Shown here piece by piece: positions 54,371 through 63,201 of a stretch of DNA of 64,000 nt. Location: NCBI GenBank assembly GCA_015075645.1, contig JABTUF010000006.1, positions 310,001 through 374,000 on the forward strand, given 5' to 3'. A program made the position numbers and the translations under genes. The notes under the pieces were generated by a model that was given only the letters and a program-made list of their open reading frames with translations, was not told the DNA's origin and made no database searches. Numbering within the stretch: the first letter of the stretch is position 1; the number at the start of each line of letters is the position of its first letter. This DNA comes from Burkholderiales bacterium (GTDB lineage Bacteria; Pseudomonadota; Gammaproteobacteria; Burkholderiales; Casimicrobiaceae).

Positions 54371-55254
54371 TCTTCCACGACTTCGGCATGACGACGGCGT
54401 CGCTCGCGGGGTCGCTCGAGACCAAGCTCGCCTCGGTGCGCGACGCGGGGTTCTCGCAGGTGATGATCGCGGCCTCCGACGTCGTGTCGCATCCCGGAGG
54501 GCCCGCGGCCGGCGTGCGCGCCGTGCGTGAATGCGGTCTCGAGGTGACCGGACTCGAGGCCCTGCGCGACTTCGAGGGCCTCGAGGGCCAGCTCCACGCG
54601 TACAAGCTCGACGTCGCGAAGTCGATGCTCGAGGTGTGCGCCGATCTGGGCAGCCGGCTGATCCTGGTCGAGGCGTCGGCGTCGAAGCACGCGAGCGGCG
54701 ACGCCGAACTCGTCGTGCGCGACCTGCGCAAACTCGCGCTGCTGGCGGTCCCGCTCGGCATCCGCGTCGCGTTCAAGGGCCAGCCGTGGAGCCGCACCGC
54801 GCGCGACTTCCGGCAGGTCGCGGACCTCGTACTGCGCGCGGACGTTCCGAACCTCGGAGCGGCGGTCGACGCCTTCGACGTGCTCGCCTCCGGCGTCCCG
54901 CAGGACGACCTCGACATCCTCGATCCGGACCAGGTCTTCCTCGTGCAGATCTCGGACTACATGTGGCAGGAGATCCGCTCCGCCGAGGAGGAGGAGTCGA
55001 CGGCCGCCCACTTCCGCGTGTTCCCCGGCGAAGGCGCGCACAGCGAGGGGCTGGCCCAGTTCGTGTCGCATCTCGACACGATCGGCTACGTCGGCAGCTA
55101 CAGCTTCGACGTCTACAACGACGACTTCGTGCAGATGCCGCCGGCCACCGTGTGCCGCCGGGCGCGCCGCGCCGCCACCTGGCTCGCGGAGACCGTGCTG
55201 CGCCGCGTGCTGCCGGTGCCGAACGTCGAACGCCTGCGCGCGGCACGAGGATGA
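54367..55254 (+). CDS. TIM-barrel protein resembling the N-terminal half of QuiC
   Basis: A 295-aa barrel that follows QuiC over most of its length: ASLAGSLETKLASVRDAGFS, EALRDFEGLEGQLH, HFRVFPGEGAHSEGLAQFV and YNDDF. In QuiC the divalent metal is held by Glu, Asp, Gln and Glu. Here the first is Lys137 (RVAFKGQPWSR), Asp168 (AVDAFDVL) and Gln194 (FLVQISD) are kept, and the last is Asp248 (SFDVYND). The histidine after the first Asp is also Asp. The protein is probably related in origin to 3-dehydroshikimate dehydratase but may use a changed metal site or substrate. Confidence 0.75.
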   Translation: MIFHDFGMTTASLAGSLETKLASVRDAGFSQVMIAASDVVSHPGGPAAGVRAVRECGLEVTGLEALRDFEGLEGQLHAYKLDVAKSMLEVCADLGSRLILVEASASKHASGDAELVVRDLRKLALLAVPLGIRVAFKGQPWSRTARDFRQVADLVLRADVPNLGAAVDAFDVLASGVPQDDLDILDPDQVFLVQISDYMWQEIRSAEEEESTAAHFRVFPGEGAHSEGLAQFVSHLDTIGYVGSYSFDVYNDDFVQMPPATVCRRARRAATWLAETVLRRVLPVPNVERLRAARG

Positions 55255-55426
55255 CGCCGCCTCCGGCACCGGTCTCCCGCGCCGGCGCAGCGGGTGCGCG
55301 CAGGACTCCGCTCGCCGCGCCGATTGAACACCCGGGCCAAACCCGTGTACCCTTGACGCCCCCGATGACCCGGACCCTCTGCGGGCCGGGTGATTTCGCC
55401 ACATCTCCCCGATGAAGGAGTCCAGC

Positions 55427-56563
55427 ATGATTCGCCTTTCCCGCCTGCTCGTCGCAGGCCTCGCGCTCGCTGCCGCGCCGCTCTTCGCGCAGCCGATCAA
55501 GATCGCCGGGCTGGTGGAGCTCTCCGGCGCCGGCGCGACGGCCGGCACCAATTTCGACAACGGCGCGAAGCTCGCCGTCAAGGAAATCAACGCCGCCGGC
55601 GGTATCCTCGGCCGCCAGGTCCAGTACACGTCGGGCGACACCCAGTCGAACCCGGGCGTCGCCAAGGCGCTCGCCCAGAAGGCCGTCGACGACGGCGTCT
55701 ACGTCGTGATGGGGCCGGTGTTCTCCGGCTCGATCCTCGTGAGCATGGACGAGACGCGGCGCGCCGGCATCCCCAACTTCACCGGTGGCGAGGCCGCGTC
55801 GATCACGCAGAAGGGCAACCCGTACATCTTCCGCACCTCGTTCACGCAGGCGGCCGCGATGCCGAAGGTCGCGCGCTACATCAAGAACGGGCTCAAGGCC
55901 AGGACCGTCGACGTCATGTGGGTCAACAACGACTTCGGCAAGGGCGGCCGCGACATGATCGTGAAGGCGCTCGAGGCCGAAGGCGTCAAGGTCGGCGCCG
56001 ACATCTCGACCGACCCCGGCCAGGTCGACTTCTCGTCGCCGGTGCTGAAGGCGAAGCAGTCGAACTCGGACGCGCTGTTCGTGTACACGAACGAGGAGGA
56101 GTCGGCGCGTGCGCTGCGCGAACTCCGCAAGCAGGGGTATTCGAAGCCGATCATCGGCGAAACCACGCTCACCGGCCAGAAGGTGATCGAACTCGCGGGC
56201 GAGGCGGCCAACGGCGCGATCGCCCACGTCGGACTCACCGCGGACGCACCGCTGCCGACGATCAGGAAGTTCGACGAGGCGTTCCAGCGCGAGTACCGCG
56301 CCAAGTCGGACCACAACGGGCTCAAGGGTTACACGGCGATGTACTTCGTCAAGGTGATGACCGAACGCATCGGCAAGGTCGACGGCAAGGCGTTCGCGGC
56401 CGCGATGCACGGGGCGAAGATGACCGTGAAGGACAACCCCGGCATCCTGATGGACGTCACGTTCGACCAGAACGGCGACCTCGACCGCGAGAGCTTCCTC
56501 ACCAAGGTCGTCAACGGCAAGCAGGTGGTGGTCGAGACGCTGCCCCCGCTCGGCGCGAAGTAG
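55427..56563 (+). CDS. Periplasmic ligand-binding protein, LivJ/LivK type
   Basis: A 378-aa binding protein with signal peptide MIRLSRLLVAGLALAAAPL cut near FAQP, and a mature start IKIAGLVELSGAGATAGTNF. It is the closest relative of the protein at 35.5 kb. The ATG at 55427 is chosen because AGGAG lies 6 bases before it; an ATG 15 bp earlier would overlap that site. A TTGACG (55353-55358) upstream could be a -35 box but no good -10 follows. No permease is adjacent. Confidence 0.9.
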   Translation: MIRLSRLLVAGLALAAAPLFAQPIKIAGLVELSGAGATAGTNFDNGAKLAVKEINAAGGILGRQVQYTSGDTQSNPGVAKALAQKAVDDGVYVVMGPVFSGSILVSMDETRRAGIPNFTGGEAASITQKGNPYIFRTSFTQAAAMPKVARYIKNGLKARTVDVMWVNNDFGKGGRDMIVKALEAEGVKVGADISTDPGQVDFSSPVLKAKQSNSDALFVYTNEEESARALRELRKQGYSKPIIGETTLTGQKVIELAGEAANGAIAHVGLTADAPLPTIRKFDEAFQREYRAKSDHNGLKGYTAMYFVKVMTERIGKVDGKAFAAAMHGAKMTVKDNPGILMDVTFDQNGDLDRESFLTKVVNGKQVVVETLPPLGAK

Positions 56564-56737
56564 CGCATCCGCGTTTCACCGCACCGGGGCGCCCGCCGCG
56601 CGGGGGCCCCGATGTCGGCGCCGCGGCGCCTCCGCGAGCGCTTCGGCAACCCGGGTTCGCGCCGACGCAAGTCCCGCCGCGCATCCGACCTTGGTCCGTG
56701 GTCGGCTCCCGCAGCAGGGAGTACGCTTCGCGCCGTC

Positions 56738-58144
56738 ATGGACTGGTTCCGCCGCCTGACGCTCTCGACGCAGTTCTTCGTCGCGAGCTTCCCGATCCTG
56801 CTCGCGGGCATGCTCGTGATCGGCTTCGTCGTCGAGCATGAGATCGAGCGCGGCGTCGTGCGGCGCATCGCCGAGGTCCAGAGCCTCTACGTCGACAGCC
56901 TCGTGGCGCCGAACCTCGCCGCGCTCCTCGCCGATCCGCGCGATCCGGCGCACCGCGACCGACTGGACACACTCTTCTCGGACACGCCGCTCGGCAGGAA
57001 GCTCGTCGCCTTCATCCTGTGGCGACCGGACGGTACGGTGCTCTACAGCAACGAGCACGCGTTGATCGGCCGGGTGCTGCCGATCGGTCCCGGCCTCGCG
57101 ACCGCGATGGGCGGGGGCATCTACTCGAAGGTGATCGATCGACGCGAACAGCCGCACGACTACGCGCAGCGCGGCTGGCCGGACCGGCTGATCGAGACCT
57201 ATGCGCCGGTTCCCGCGCAGGGGCAGGGCGGCGCGCGCGCGATCGCCGAGTTCTACCAGACGACCGACGAACTCGACCGCGCGATGACGCTCGCCCGGAC
57301 CCGAACCTGGGGCACGGTCGCGGCGACCACGGTCGCGATGCTGGTCATCCTCTCCGGCCTCGTGCGGCGCGCGAGCCGCACGATCGTCGAGCAACGCCGG
57401 GAACTCAATGCACGCGTCGCCGAACTCTCCGCTCTGCTCGACGCGAACCAGCGGCTCGACGCGAAGGTTCGCCGCGCGGCCGCCGAGACGACGACGCTCA
57501 GCGAGCGCTTCCTGCGCCGCGTCGCGGCGGACCTGCACGACGGCCCGGCCCAGGACCTGGGCTTCGCGCAGATGCGGCTGGTTTCGATGACCGAAGGCGC
57601 GGCGCGCACCGACGGATCGTCCACGCTCGTGGTTGCGGCGTCGGATCTCGCGGCGGTGCGGACCGCGGTCGACACCGCGATGGCCGACCTGCGTTCGATC
57701 TCCGCCGGACTTCAACTCCCCGAAATCGAGCGCCTCGCGCCCACCGAGATCGCGGCGCGCGCGGTGCGCGATTACGAACGCAAGACCGGCGCGTCGGTCG
57801 CATGGAGCGGTTCGGGCGAGGCGGGCGAGGCGCCGCTCGCGGTCAAGATCGCGATCTACCGGGTGCTGCAGGAACTCCTCGCCAACGGCCTGCGGCACGC
57901 GGGCGGGGTAGGCCAGACGGTGGACCTCACGTCGACCGCGGACCAGGTGACGCTGCGCGTCGGCGATCGCGGACAGGGGTTCGACGCGAAGGCGGCGGGC
58001 ACGCGCGATCGCGGTGGCATCGCCGGCATGCGCGAGCGCGTGGAGGCGCTCGGCGGTGTCTTCGAACTCGTCTCGACGCCGGGCGCGGGCACCGTCGCGC
58101 ACGTGCGCCTGCCGCTCCGTCTCCCGGAGGCCGGACATGCCTGA
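56738..58144 (+). CDS. NarL-type sensor histidine kinase
   Basis: A 468-aa membrane kinase: segment TM1 at about 10-32, a periplasmic sensor of about 155 residues, TM2 at about 192-208, a coiled-coil linker (EQRRELNARVAELSALLDAN), a HisKA_3 dimerisation domain with phosphoacceptor His267 in RVAADLHDGPAQDLG, and an HATPase domain with LQELLANGLRHAGG and DRGQGFD. The ligand is unknown. Its stop overlaps the response regulator by 8 bp. Confidence 0.88.
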   Translation: MDWFRRLTLSTQFFVASFPILLAGMLVIGFVVEHEIERGVVRRIAEVQSLYVDSLVAPNLAALLADPRDPAHRDRLDTLFSDTPLGRKLVAFILWRPDGTVLYSNEHALIGRVLPIGPGLATAMGGGIYSKVIDRREQPHDYAQRGWPDRLIETYAPVPAQGQGGARAIAEFYQTTDELDRAMTLARTRTWGTVAATTVAMLVILSGLVRRASRTIVEQRRELNARVAELSALLDANQRLDAKVRRAAAETTTLSERFLRRVAADLHDGPAQDLGFAQMRLVSMTEGAARTDGSSTLVVAASDLAAVRTAVDTAMADLRSISAGLQLPEIERLAPTEIAARAVRDYERKTGASVAWSGSGEAGEAPLAVKIAIYRVLQELLANGLRHAGGVGQTVDLTSTADQVTLRVGDRGQGFDAKAAGTRDRGGIAGMRERVEALGGVFELVSTPGAGTVAHVRLPLRLPEAGHA

Positions 58145-58781
58145 CGCGATCAGCGTCCTCGTCGTCGACGACCATCCGATCTTCCGTTCGGGTGTCGTGC
58201 ACGGCCTCGCGGGCGAGCCGGGGATCGCGGTCGTCGGCGCGGCCGACTCGGGCGAGGCCGCGCTGCGCATGGCGCGCGAACTCCTGCCCGACGTCGTGCT
58301 GCTCGACGTCAGCATGCCCGGCTGGGACGGTCTCGCCACCGCCGAGCGCATCGCGACCGCGTGCCCCGCCACCGCGATCCTGATGCTCACGGCGTCCGAG
58401 GACCAGGACCGCTTGCTGGCGGCCTTCAAGGCCGGCGCGCGCGGCTACGTGCTGAAAGGCGTGTCGGTGGGCGAACTCGCGCAGGCGATCCGCGGCGCGG
58501 TGGCCGGCGAAGTGGTCGTGTCGCCGCCGCTCGCCTCGGAAATGCTGGCGCTCCTCACGCGCGGTCGCGCGCCCGATCCGCTGCAGGAACTGACCGAGCG
58601 CGAGCGCGACATCCTCGCCCTCATCGGACGCGGCCTCACCAACCGGGCGATCGGCGAGCGGCTCGGGCTCACGGAGAAGACGATCAAGCACCACGTGACC
58701 AACATCCTGCAGAAGCTGCAGGTCCGCAGCCGCGTCGAGGCGGCGCTCATCGCCGCGAAGCGCCTGGAGACCGCGCGATGA
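58137..58781 (+). CDS. NarL/LuxR-type response regulator
   Basis: A 214-aa regulator: a receiver domain (1-120) with the acidic pair in VVDDHPIF, phosphoacceptor Asp57 in LLDVSMPGWDG and Lys in YVLKGVS, and a LuxR-type helix-turn-helix at about 148-210 (LTERERDILALIGRGLTNRA and the recognition helix TEKTIKHHVTNIL). It is the cognate partner of the upstream kinase and coupled to the next small gene by ATGA. Confidence 0.9.
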   Translation: MPDAISVLVVDDHPIFRSGVVHGLAGEPGIAVVGAADSGEAALRMARELLPDVVLLDVSMPGWDGLATAERIATACPATAILMLTASEDQDRLLAAFKAGARGYVLKGVSVGELAQAIRGAVAGEVVVSPPLASEMLALLTRGRAPDPLQELTERERDILALIGRGLTNRAIGERLGLTEKTIKHHVTNILQKLQVRSRVEAALIAAKRLETAR

Positions 58782-59050
58782 GCGCTTCGCCTGCCGCGCC
58801 CGGGGCCGACCGCGCGGTCCTCACGTCGCTGGGCGTGCGCGGCCCGCTCACCGACACCGAGGCCGCGCTCTACGTCCGCTACTTGCGCGCGCTCGCGCTC
58901 CTGTGCGAATGCCGCCCCTACCTCGACGAGCCGGACTACGCCGGCCTGATCGACGAACTGCTCGACGACGCCGCGTCGCACTATCCGTTCGACGTCGAGC
59001 GCGACGGCGATCGTCGCGGCCTCGTGCCGCGCGTCCCGCCCAGCGACTGA
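58778..59050 (+). CDS. Uncharacterised 90-aa protein coupled to the two-component system
   Basis: A 90-residue soluble protein starting MSASPAAPGADRAVLTSLG, with the acidic helical region TDTEAALYVRYLRALALLCE and YAGLIDELLDDAASHYPF. There is no signal, membrane segment or known motif. The ATGA overlap with the response-regulator stop and similar codon usage support it as a real gene, perhaps a modulator of the pair. Not recognised. Confidence 0.6.
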   Translation: MSASPAAPGADRAVLTSLGVRGPLTDTEAALYVRYLRALALLCECRPYLDEPDYAGLIDELLDDAASHYPFDVERDGDRRGLVPRVPPSD

Positions 59051-59280
59051 ACCGCGCGCCCCGGTCCTGCGCGCGGGTCCGTCTTGCAACGGACCTGCTC
59101 CACCCTCGCCTCGGCGCTCGATGCGCCGCCACCGGGCACACCGCCGCCACTGACAACCGTCAACCGACTCCTGACTTCTGCCTTCGATTATCCTAGGAGG
59201 CTAGCCGACGCGTTGCCCCGCGATCGCACTCCCGCTGCCCTCGCCCGCGTCCGTCCCCGCCACCGCACCTCCCGGAGTCC

Positions 59281-60486
<1,206 letters not shown>

Positions 60487-60496
60487 CGACGGCGCG

Positions 60497-61480
60497 CTAC
60501 CAGCTCCCCGACGCGCCACCGCCGCCGGAGCTGCCGCCGCCGCCCGAGAATCCTCCGCCGCTCGACGACGAGCCGCTCGACCAGCCGCCCGAACTGCGGC
60601 CGCTCGACATGACGAACCCGCCGATCGACGTACTGCCCTTGGACTTCATCTCCTTCGCGGCCTTGACGTACCAGTCCTGCCGCGACAGCACGAGCTTCGC
60701 GATCGGGTAGCCGACCACGTAGATGACGAGCAGCGTGAGCGCGCCCTTCACCCCGACGATGATGATCGGGAACATCGCCCAGAACGGAATCAGGAACACG
60801 TAGAGGAACCAGCCGACGCCGGGCGTCATCACGCCGATCACGGTGAAGAGCCCGATGATCCCGAAGATGAACGCGCCGAGCAGGATGCGCATCGGCCACG
60901 GCGGGAGGTCGGCCTCGATGTCCATGAACGAGCGCGACGAGCTCGACGACGACGCGCTCGAGGCGCCTGCGCTCCCCCAGTCGCCCTGGCCCTCGAGCGT
61001 CTGCACGATGGCCTGGACGCCCGCGATCACGCCGCCGTCGAAGTCGCCGCCCTTGAACTTCGGCGCCATCGCCTCGCGGATGATGCGCGACGCCGCCGCG
61101 TCGGTGAGCGAGCCCTCGAGCCCGTAGCCCACCTCGATGCGCATCTTGCGCTCCGAAGGCGCCACGATCACGAGCACGCCGTTGTCCTTGCCCTTCTGCC
61201 CGAGCTTCCACGTCTCGAACACGCGGGTCGCGAAGCCCTCGATGCTCTCGCCGTCGAGCGTGCCCATCGTCAGCACGACGATCTGGTCGCCGGTCGCCTG
61301 CTCGCGCGCCGCGGAGATCTGCGCGATCTTCTCCCGCGTTCCCGCCGACAGGATGCCCGCCTCGTCGACGACGCGGCCGGAGAGATAGGGCACGTCCACC
61401 GCGAACGCGAGCGTCGCGAACAGCGTTGCGGCGAACGCGAGCGCGCATGCGGCGGAGCGTGCTGCGACGTTCGCGGTCAT
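60497..61480 (-). CDS. TPM-domain membrane protein with Gly/Ser-rich tail
   Basis: A 327-aa protein: a signal peptide (to about residue 27), a periplasmic TPM domain (about 28-165, VPYLSGRVVDEAGILS, YGLEGSLTDAAASRI), two or three membrane segments near 195-270 and a C-terminal tail almost wholly Gly and Ser. The TPM domain is a thylakoid/phosphatase-like module of poorly known function, usually linked with LemA. LemA is absent here. It overlaps the next gene by 4 bp. Confidence 0.82.
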   Translation of the reverse strand: MTANVAARSAACALAFAATLFATLAFAVDVPYLSGRVVDEAGILSAGTREKIAQISAAREQATGDQIVVLTMGTLDGESIEGFATRVFETWKLGQKGKDNGVLVIVAPSERKMRIEVGYGLEGSLTDAAASRIIREAMAPKFKGGDFDGGVIAGVQAIVQTLEGQGDWGSAGASSASSSSSSRSFMDIEADLPPWPMRILLGAFIFGIIGLFTVIGVMTPGVGWFLYVFLIPFWAMFPIIIVGVKGALTLLVIYVVGYPIAKLVLSRQDWYVKAAKEMKSKGSTSIGGFVMSSGRSSGGWSSGSSSSGGGFSGGGGSSGGGGASGSW

Positions 61481-62127
61481 TCCGGCGCCTCCCCTTCCTC
61501 GACGGTCGCGTCGGGAAGCTCGTTGGCGCTCCTGCCGTCGCCGGAGAAGCCGCGAGAGGAGAGCAGGCGGTCGAGCGCCTCCAGCCCCGCGAGCAGAGCC
61601 TCGTGCGGCCGGTTCTCGCGCAGCAGCGGCACCATCGGCGGGATCACGCTCCCCCACTCGTTCGCCGCGATCCGGCCGTCGTAGCCGATGTCGGCGATGA
61701 CCTCGACGCGATGCTCGAACTTCGATACGAGGATCAGGATGCCCAGCCGCCGGCGGGTGCGGAAGAGCTGGCGTTCGAGGAAGAACGCCTGCGCGAACTG
61801 CCGGACCTCGGTTTCGGCGCGCGACTTCGACAGGAACAGCCGCGCGAACGCGGGGACGAAGATCGCGAGCAGCGCGACCCCGGCGCCGGTCAGCATCACC
61901 GCCGCGAGCGCGAGCACGAGCGTCGTCGAGGTCGCCCACTCCGGCCGCAGCACGTCGCCGAGCGCGAGCACGAGCGCGACCAGCGCGCCGGCGAGCGCGC
62001 CCGCGCGCCACGGCAACTCCAGATAGACATCCGCCTTCGCGATCGAGGCGGTGACGACCTCGACGCCGCGCGCCCGCTCGAGGGTCGCGACGCGTGCGGC
62101 GATCGCGGAGGCCTGAGCGTCGGTCAT
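61477..62127 (-). CDS. TPM-domain protein with internal membrane segments
   Basis: A 216-aa protein with two hydrophobic segments (about 40-60 and 68-92) splitting a TPM-like domain, seen as FFLERQLFRTRRRLGILILV and VEVIADIGYDGRIAANEWGSV. It is usually found just before the secreted TPM protein, as here, and the two probably form a membrane complex. Confidence 0.8.
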   Translation of the reverse strand: MTDAQASAIAARVATLERARGVEVVTASIAKADVYLELPWRAGALAGALVALVLALGDVLRPEWATSTTLVLALAAVMLTGAGVALLAIFVPAFARLFLSKSRAETEVRQFAQAFFLERQLFRTRRRLGILILVSKFEHRVEVIADIGYDGRIAANEWGSVIPPMVPLLRENRPHEALLAGLEALDRLLSSRGFSGDGRSANELPDATVEEGEAPE

Positions 62128-62334
62128 GCCGGGCTGCCTGCGCGCCGGCGGACGTGGCGGCGCGTGATGACGGGCGCAACCGCTGCGCGACGTCCCATCG
62201 TCGCATCGGCGTTCCGTGAGGTCGAGCGCTCGCGTCGAGCAGCGGGCTGCTCATCATGTCCGTCGACGTAGCCACCGCGCCGCCGGCCGGACTTCCGTTC
62301 GATCGTCAGGTTCGGGTTCGCCTCCAACCGAGCC

Positions 62335-62481
62335 TCACGCCGCCTGCAGGAGAAACGCGACCTTCGCCGCCTGGTAGGGGAATACGATCCCCCCGCCTTC
62401 GGCGCGCTCGAGCACACCGGCATCGAGCAATGCGGTGACGTCTCCGTGAACGGCCTTGACGTCCCTCCCGACGCGGCGGCG
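62335..62481 (-). pseudogene. Remnant of an HVO_A0114-type DNA-binding protein
   Basis: The minus-strand frame ending at 62335 reads RVGRDVKAVHGDVTALLDAG then VLERAEGGGIVFPYQAAKVA, the C-terminal half of a winged-helix antitoxin-like family. Upstream of about 62482 the similarity stops and the frame meets the attC-like fragment and a stop at 62545; no ATG is available. The gene has lost its 5' half. Confidence 0.6.
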
Positions 62482-62507
62482 GCAGAAGCACAATCCTGCG
62501 GGGCCTT

Positions 62508-62550
62508 GCCGCCGCCGTGAAGCGGTGTCGGCTTGAACGCGAGGTCAGGC
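62508..62550 (-). mobile_element. Truncated attC-like site
   Basis: Reading on the minus strand, a GCCTGAC core-like heptamer (62544-62550) is followed by CGTTCAAGCCGACACCGCTT and GGCGGCGGC, the left half and loop of a classical integron attC. The matching right half ending in GTTRRRY is missing. It abuts the stop of the 75-aa gene and the broken regulator. Confidence 0.55.
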
Positions 62551-62772
62551 CGCTTGCAACACACGACGGCGAACGGCTTGCGGGAGTTCGACTGGCACAA
62601 AGAACGCTTCGGGATACAGGTAGTCATCGCCCGATTCATCGATGATTCGAAGCTGACCATGCTTCGACGCCTCCGCGTCGGAGATGGCATCGTACAGTTT
62701 CCTCCGTTCGAGTGAAGCCGCATATCCATCGTTCTTGACGCAAACCACGAACTGTCTCGATCTCGATGCCAT
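62545..62772 (-). CDS. Conserved small protein of unknown function
   Basis: A 75-aa protein (MASRSRQFVVCVKNDGYAAS, then RIIDESGDDYLYPEAFFVPV). I recognise it as a widespread uncharacterised family with the core VCxxNxxYxASL and a DESGxDYLYP motif. It has moderate base composition, lower in GC than the catabolic genes. It follows 10 bp after the frameshifted gene, with which such proteins commonly pair. Its stop lies in an attC-like site, as in an integron cassette. Confidence 0.7.
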   Translation of the reverse strand: MASRSRQFVVCVKNDGYAASLERRKLYDAISDAEASKHGQLRIIDESGDDYLYPEAFFVPVELPQAVRRRVLQAA

Positions 62773-62782
62773 GGGTCAGATA

Positions 62783-63012
62783 TCAGAGAAAACGGTTGAT
62801 CTTGAACTCACGCTTCCCGATGCCGTTTGCCTCGTACCAGTGCAACTCCGCAACAAGGAATCGCCGCCGGCCAGGCGCACGCGCGCGATGCCCTTGCGCT
62901 TGCGCCATCGACCACGGCCATGGAGCTTTCGCAGGCGGCCGAGCTCGCGAATGCCGGAGCCGGTCGCGATGGTCTCCATCGCGTTGAGTTCACCGATGAT
63001 CTCGAAGTGCAT
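62783..63012 (-). pseudogene. Frameshifted conserved small gene
   Basis: Starting at the ATG at 63012 the frame reads MHFEIIGELNAMETIATGSG, then GRWRKRKGIARVRLAGGDSL. The family then expects AELHWYEAxGIGxxEFKI, which is found in the next frame as AELHWYEANGIGKREFKI with its stop at 62783. The length (230 nt) is one base short of a whole number of codons, so a single-base deletion near 62850 broke the gene, unless a sequencing error is present. It pairs with the 75-aa gene. Confidence 0.65.
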
Positions 63013-63058
63013 GGTGCCATCGTTGCGAATGGTGCGCCAGTGGTCAATTCGACACGTG

Positions 63059-63118
63059 GCCTGACGCTCAGCATCAGCGGCGGCGCGCAGCGCCGTCGGC
63101 TGCATGCTGTTGTTAGGC
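63059..63118 (-). mobile_element. attC-like recombination site (60 bp)
   Basis: On the minus strand the element runs from GCCTAAC (63112-63118, fits RYYYAAC) to GTCAGGC (63059-63065, one base off GTTRRRY). Between them CAGCAT and ATGCTG, and GCAGCCG-CGGCG and CGCCGCCGCTG, are imperfect inverted repeats with an unpaired G, the extrahelical base typical of attC. Size and orientation match the cassette genes on the same strand. Confidence 0.6.
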
Positions 63119-63201
63119 GCCTGTGGCGCATTGGGTTTCGCGCTGATCATCATCGGGTTTCTCCTGATGAAGATCGGTCGGCGTTCCTTCGCTGACCGCG
63201 G

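Noticed and set aside
62124..62729. A 201-codon minus-strand protein containing FKPTPLHGGG
   Set aside because: That peptide is simply the translation of the attC-like repeat; the frame crosses the 75-aa gene and the regulator remnant in the wrong phase.
63059..63153. Coding start MMISAKPNAPQAPNNSMQPT for the small gene at 63012
   Set aside because: This lead is the translation of the attC-like element (QPTALRAAADAER). The family N-terminus begins at MHFEIIGEL, so 63012 is the start.
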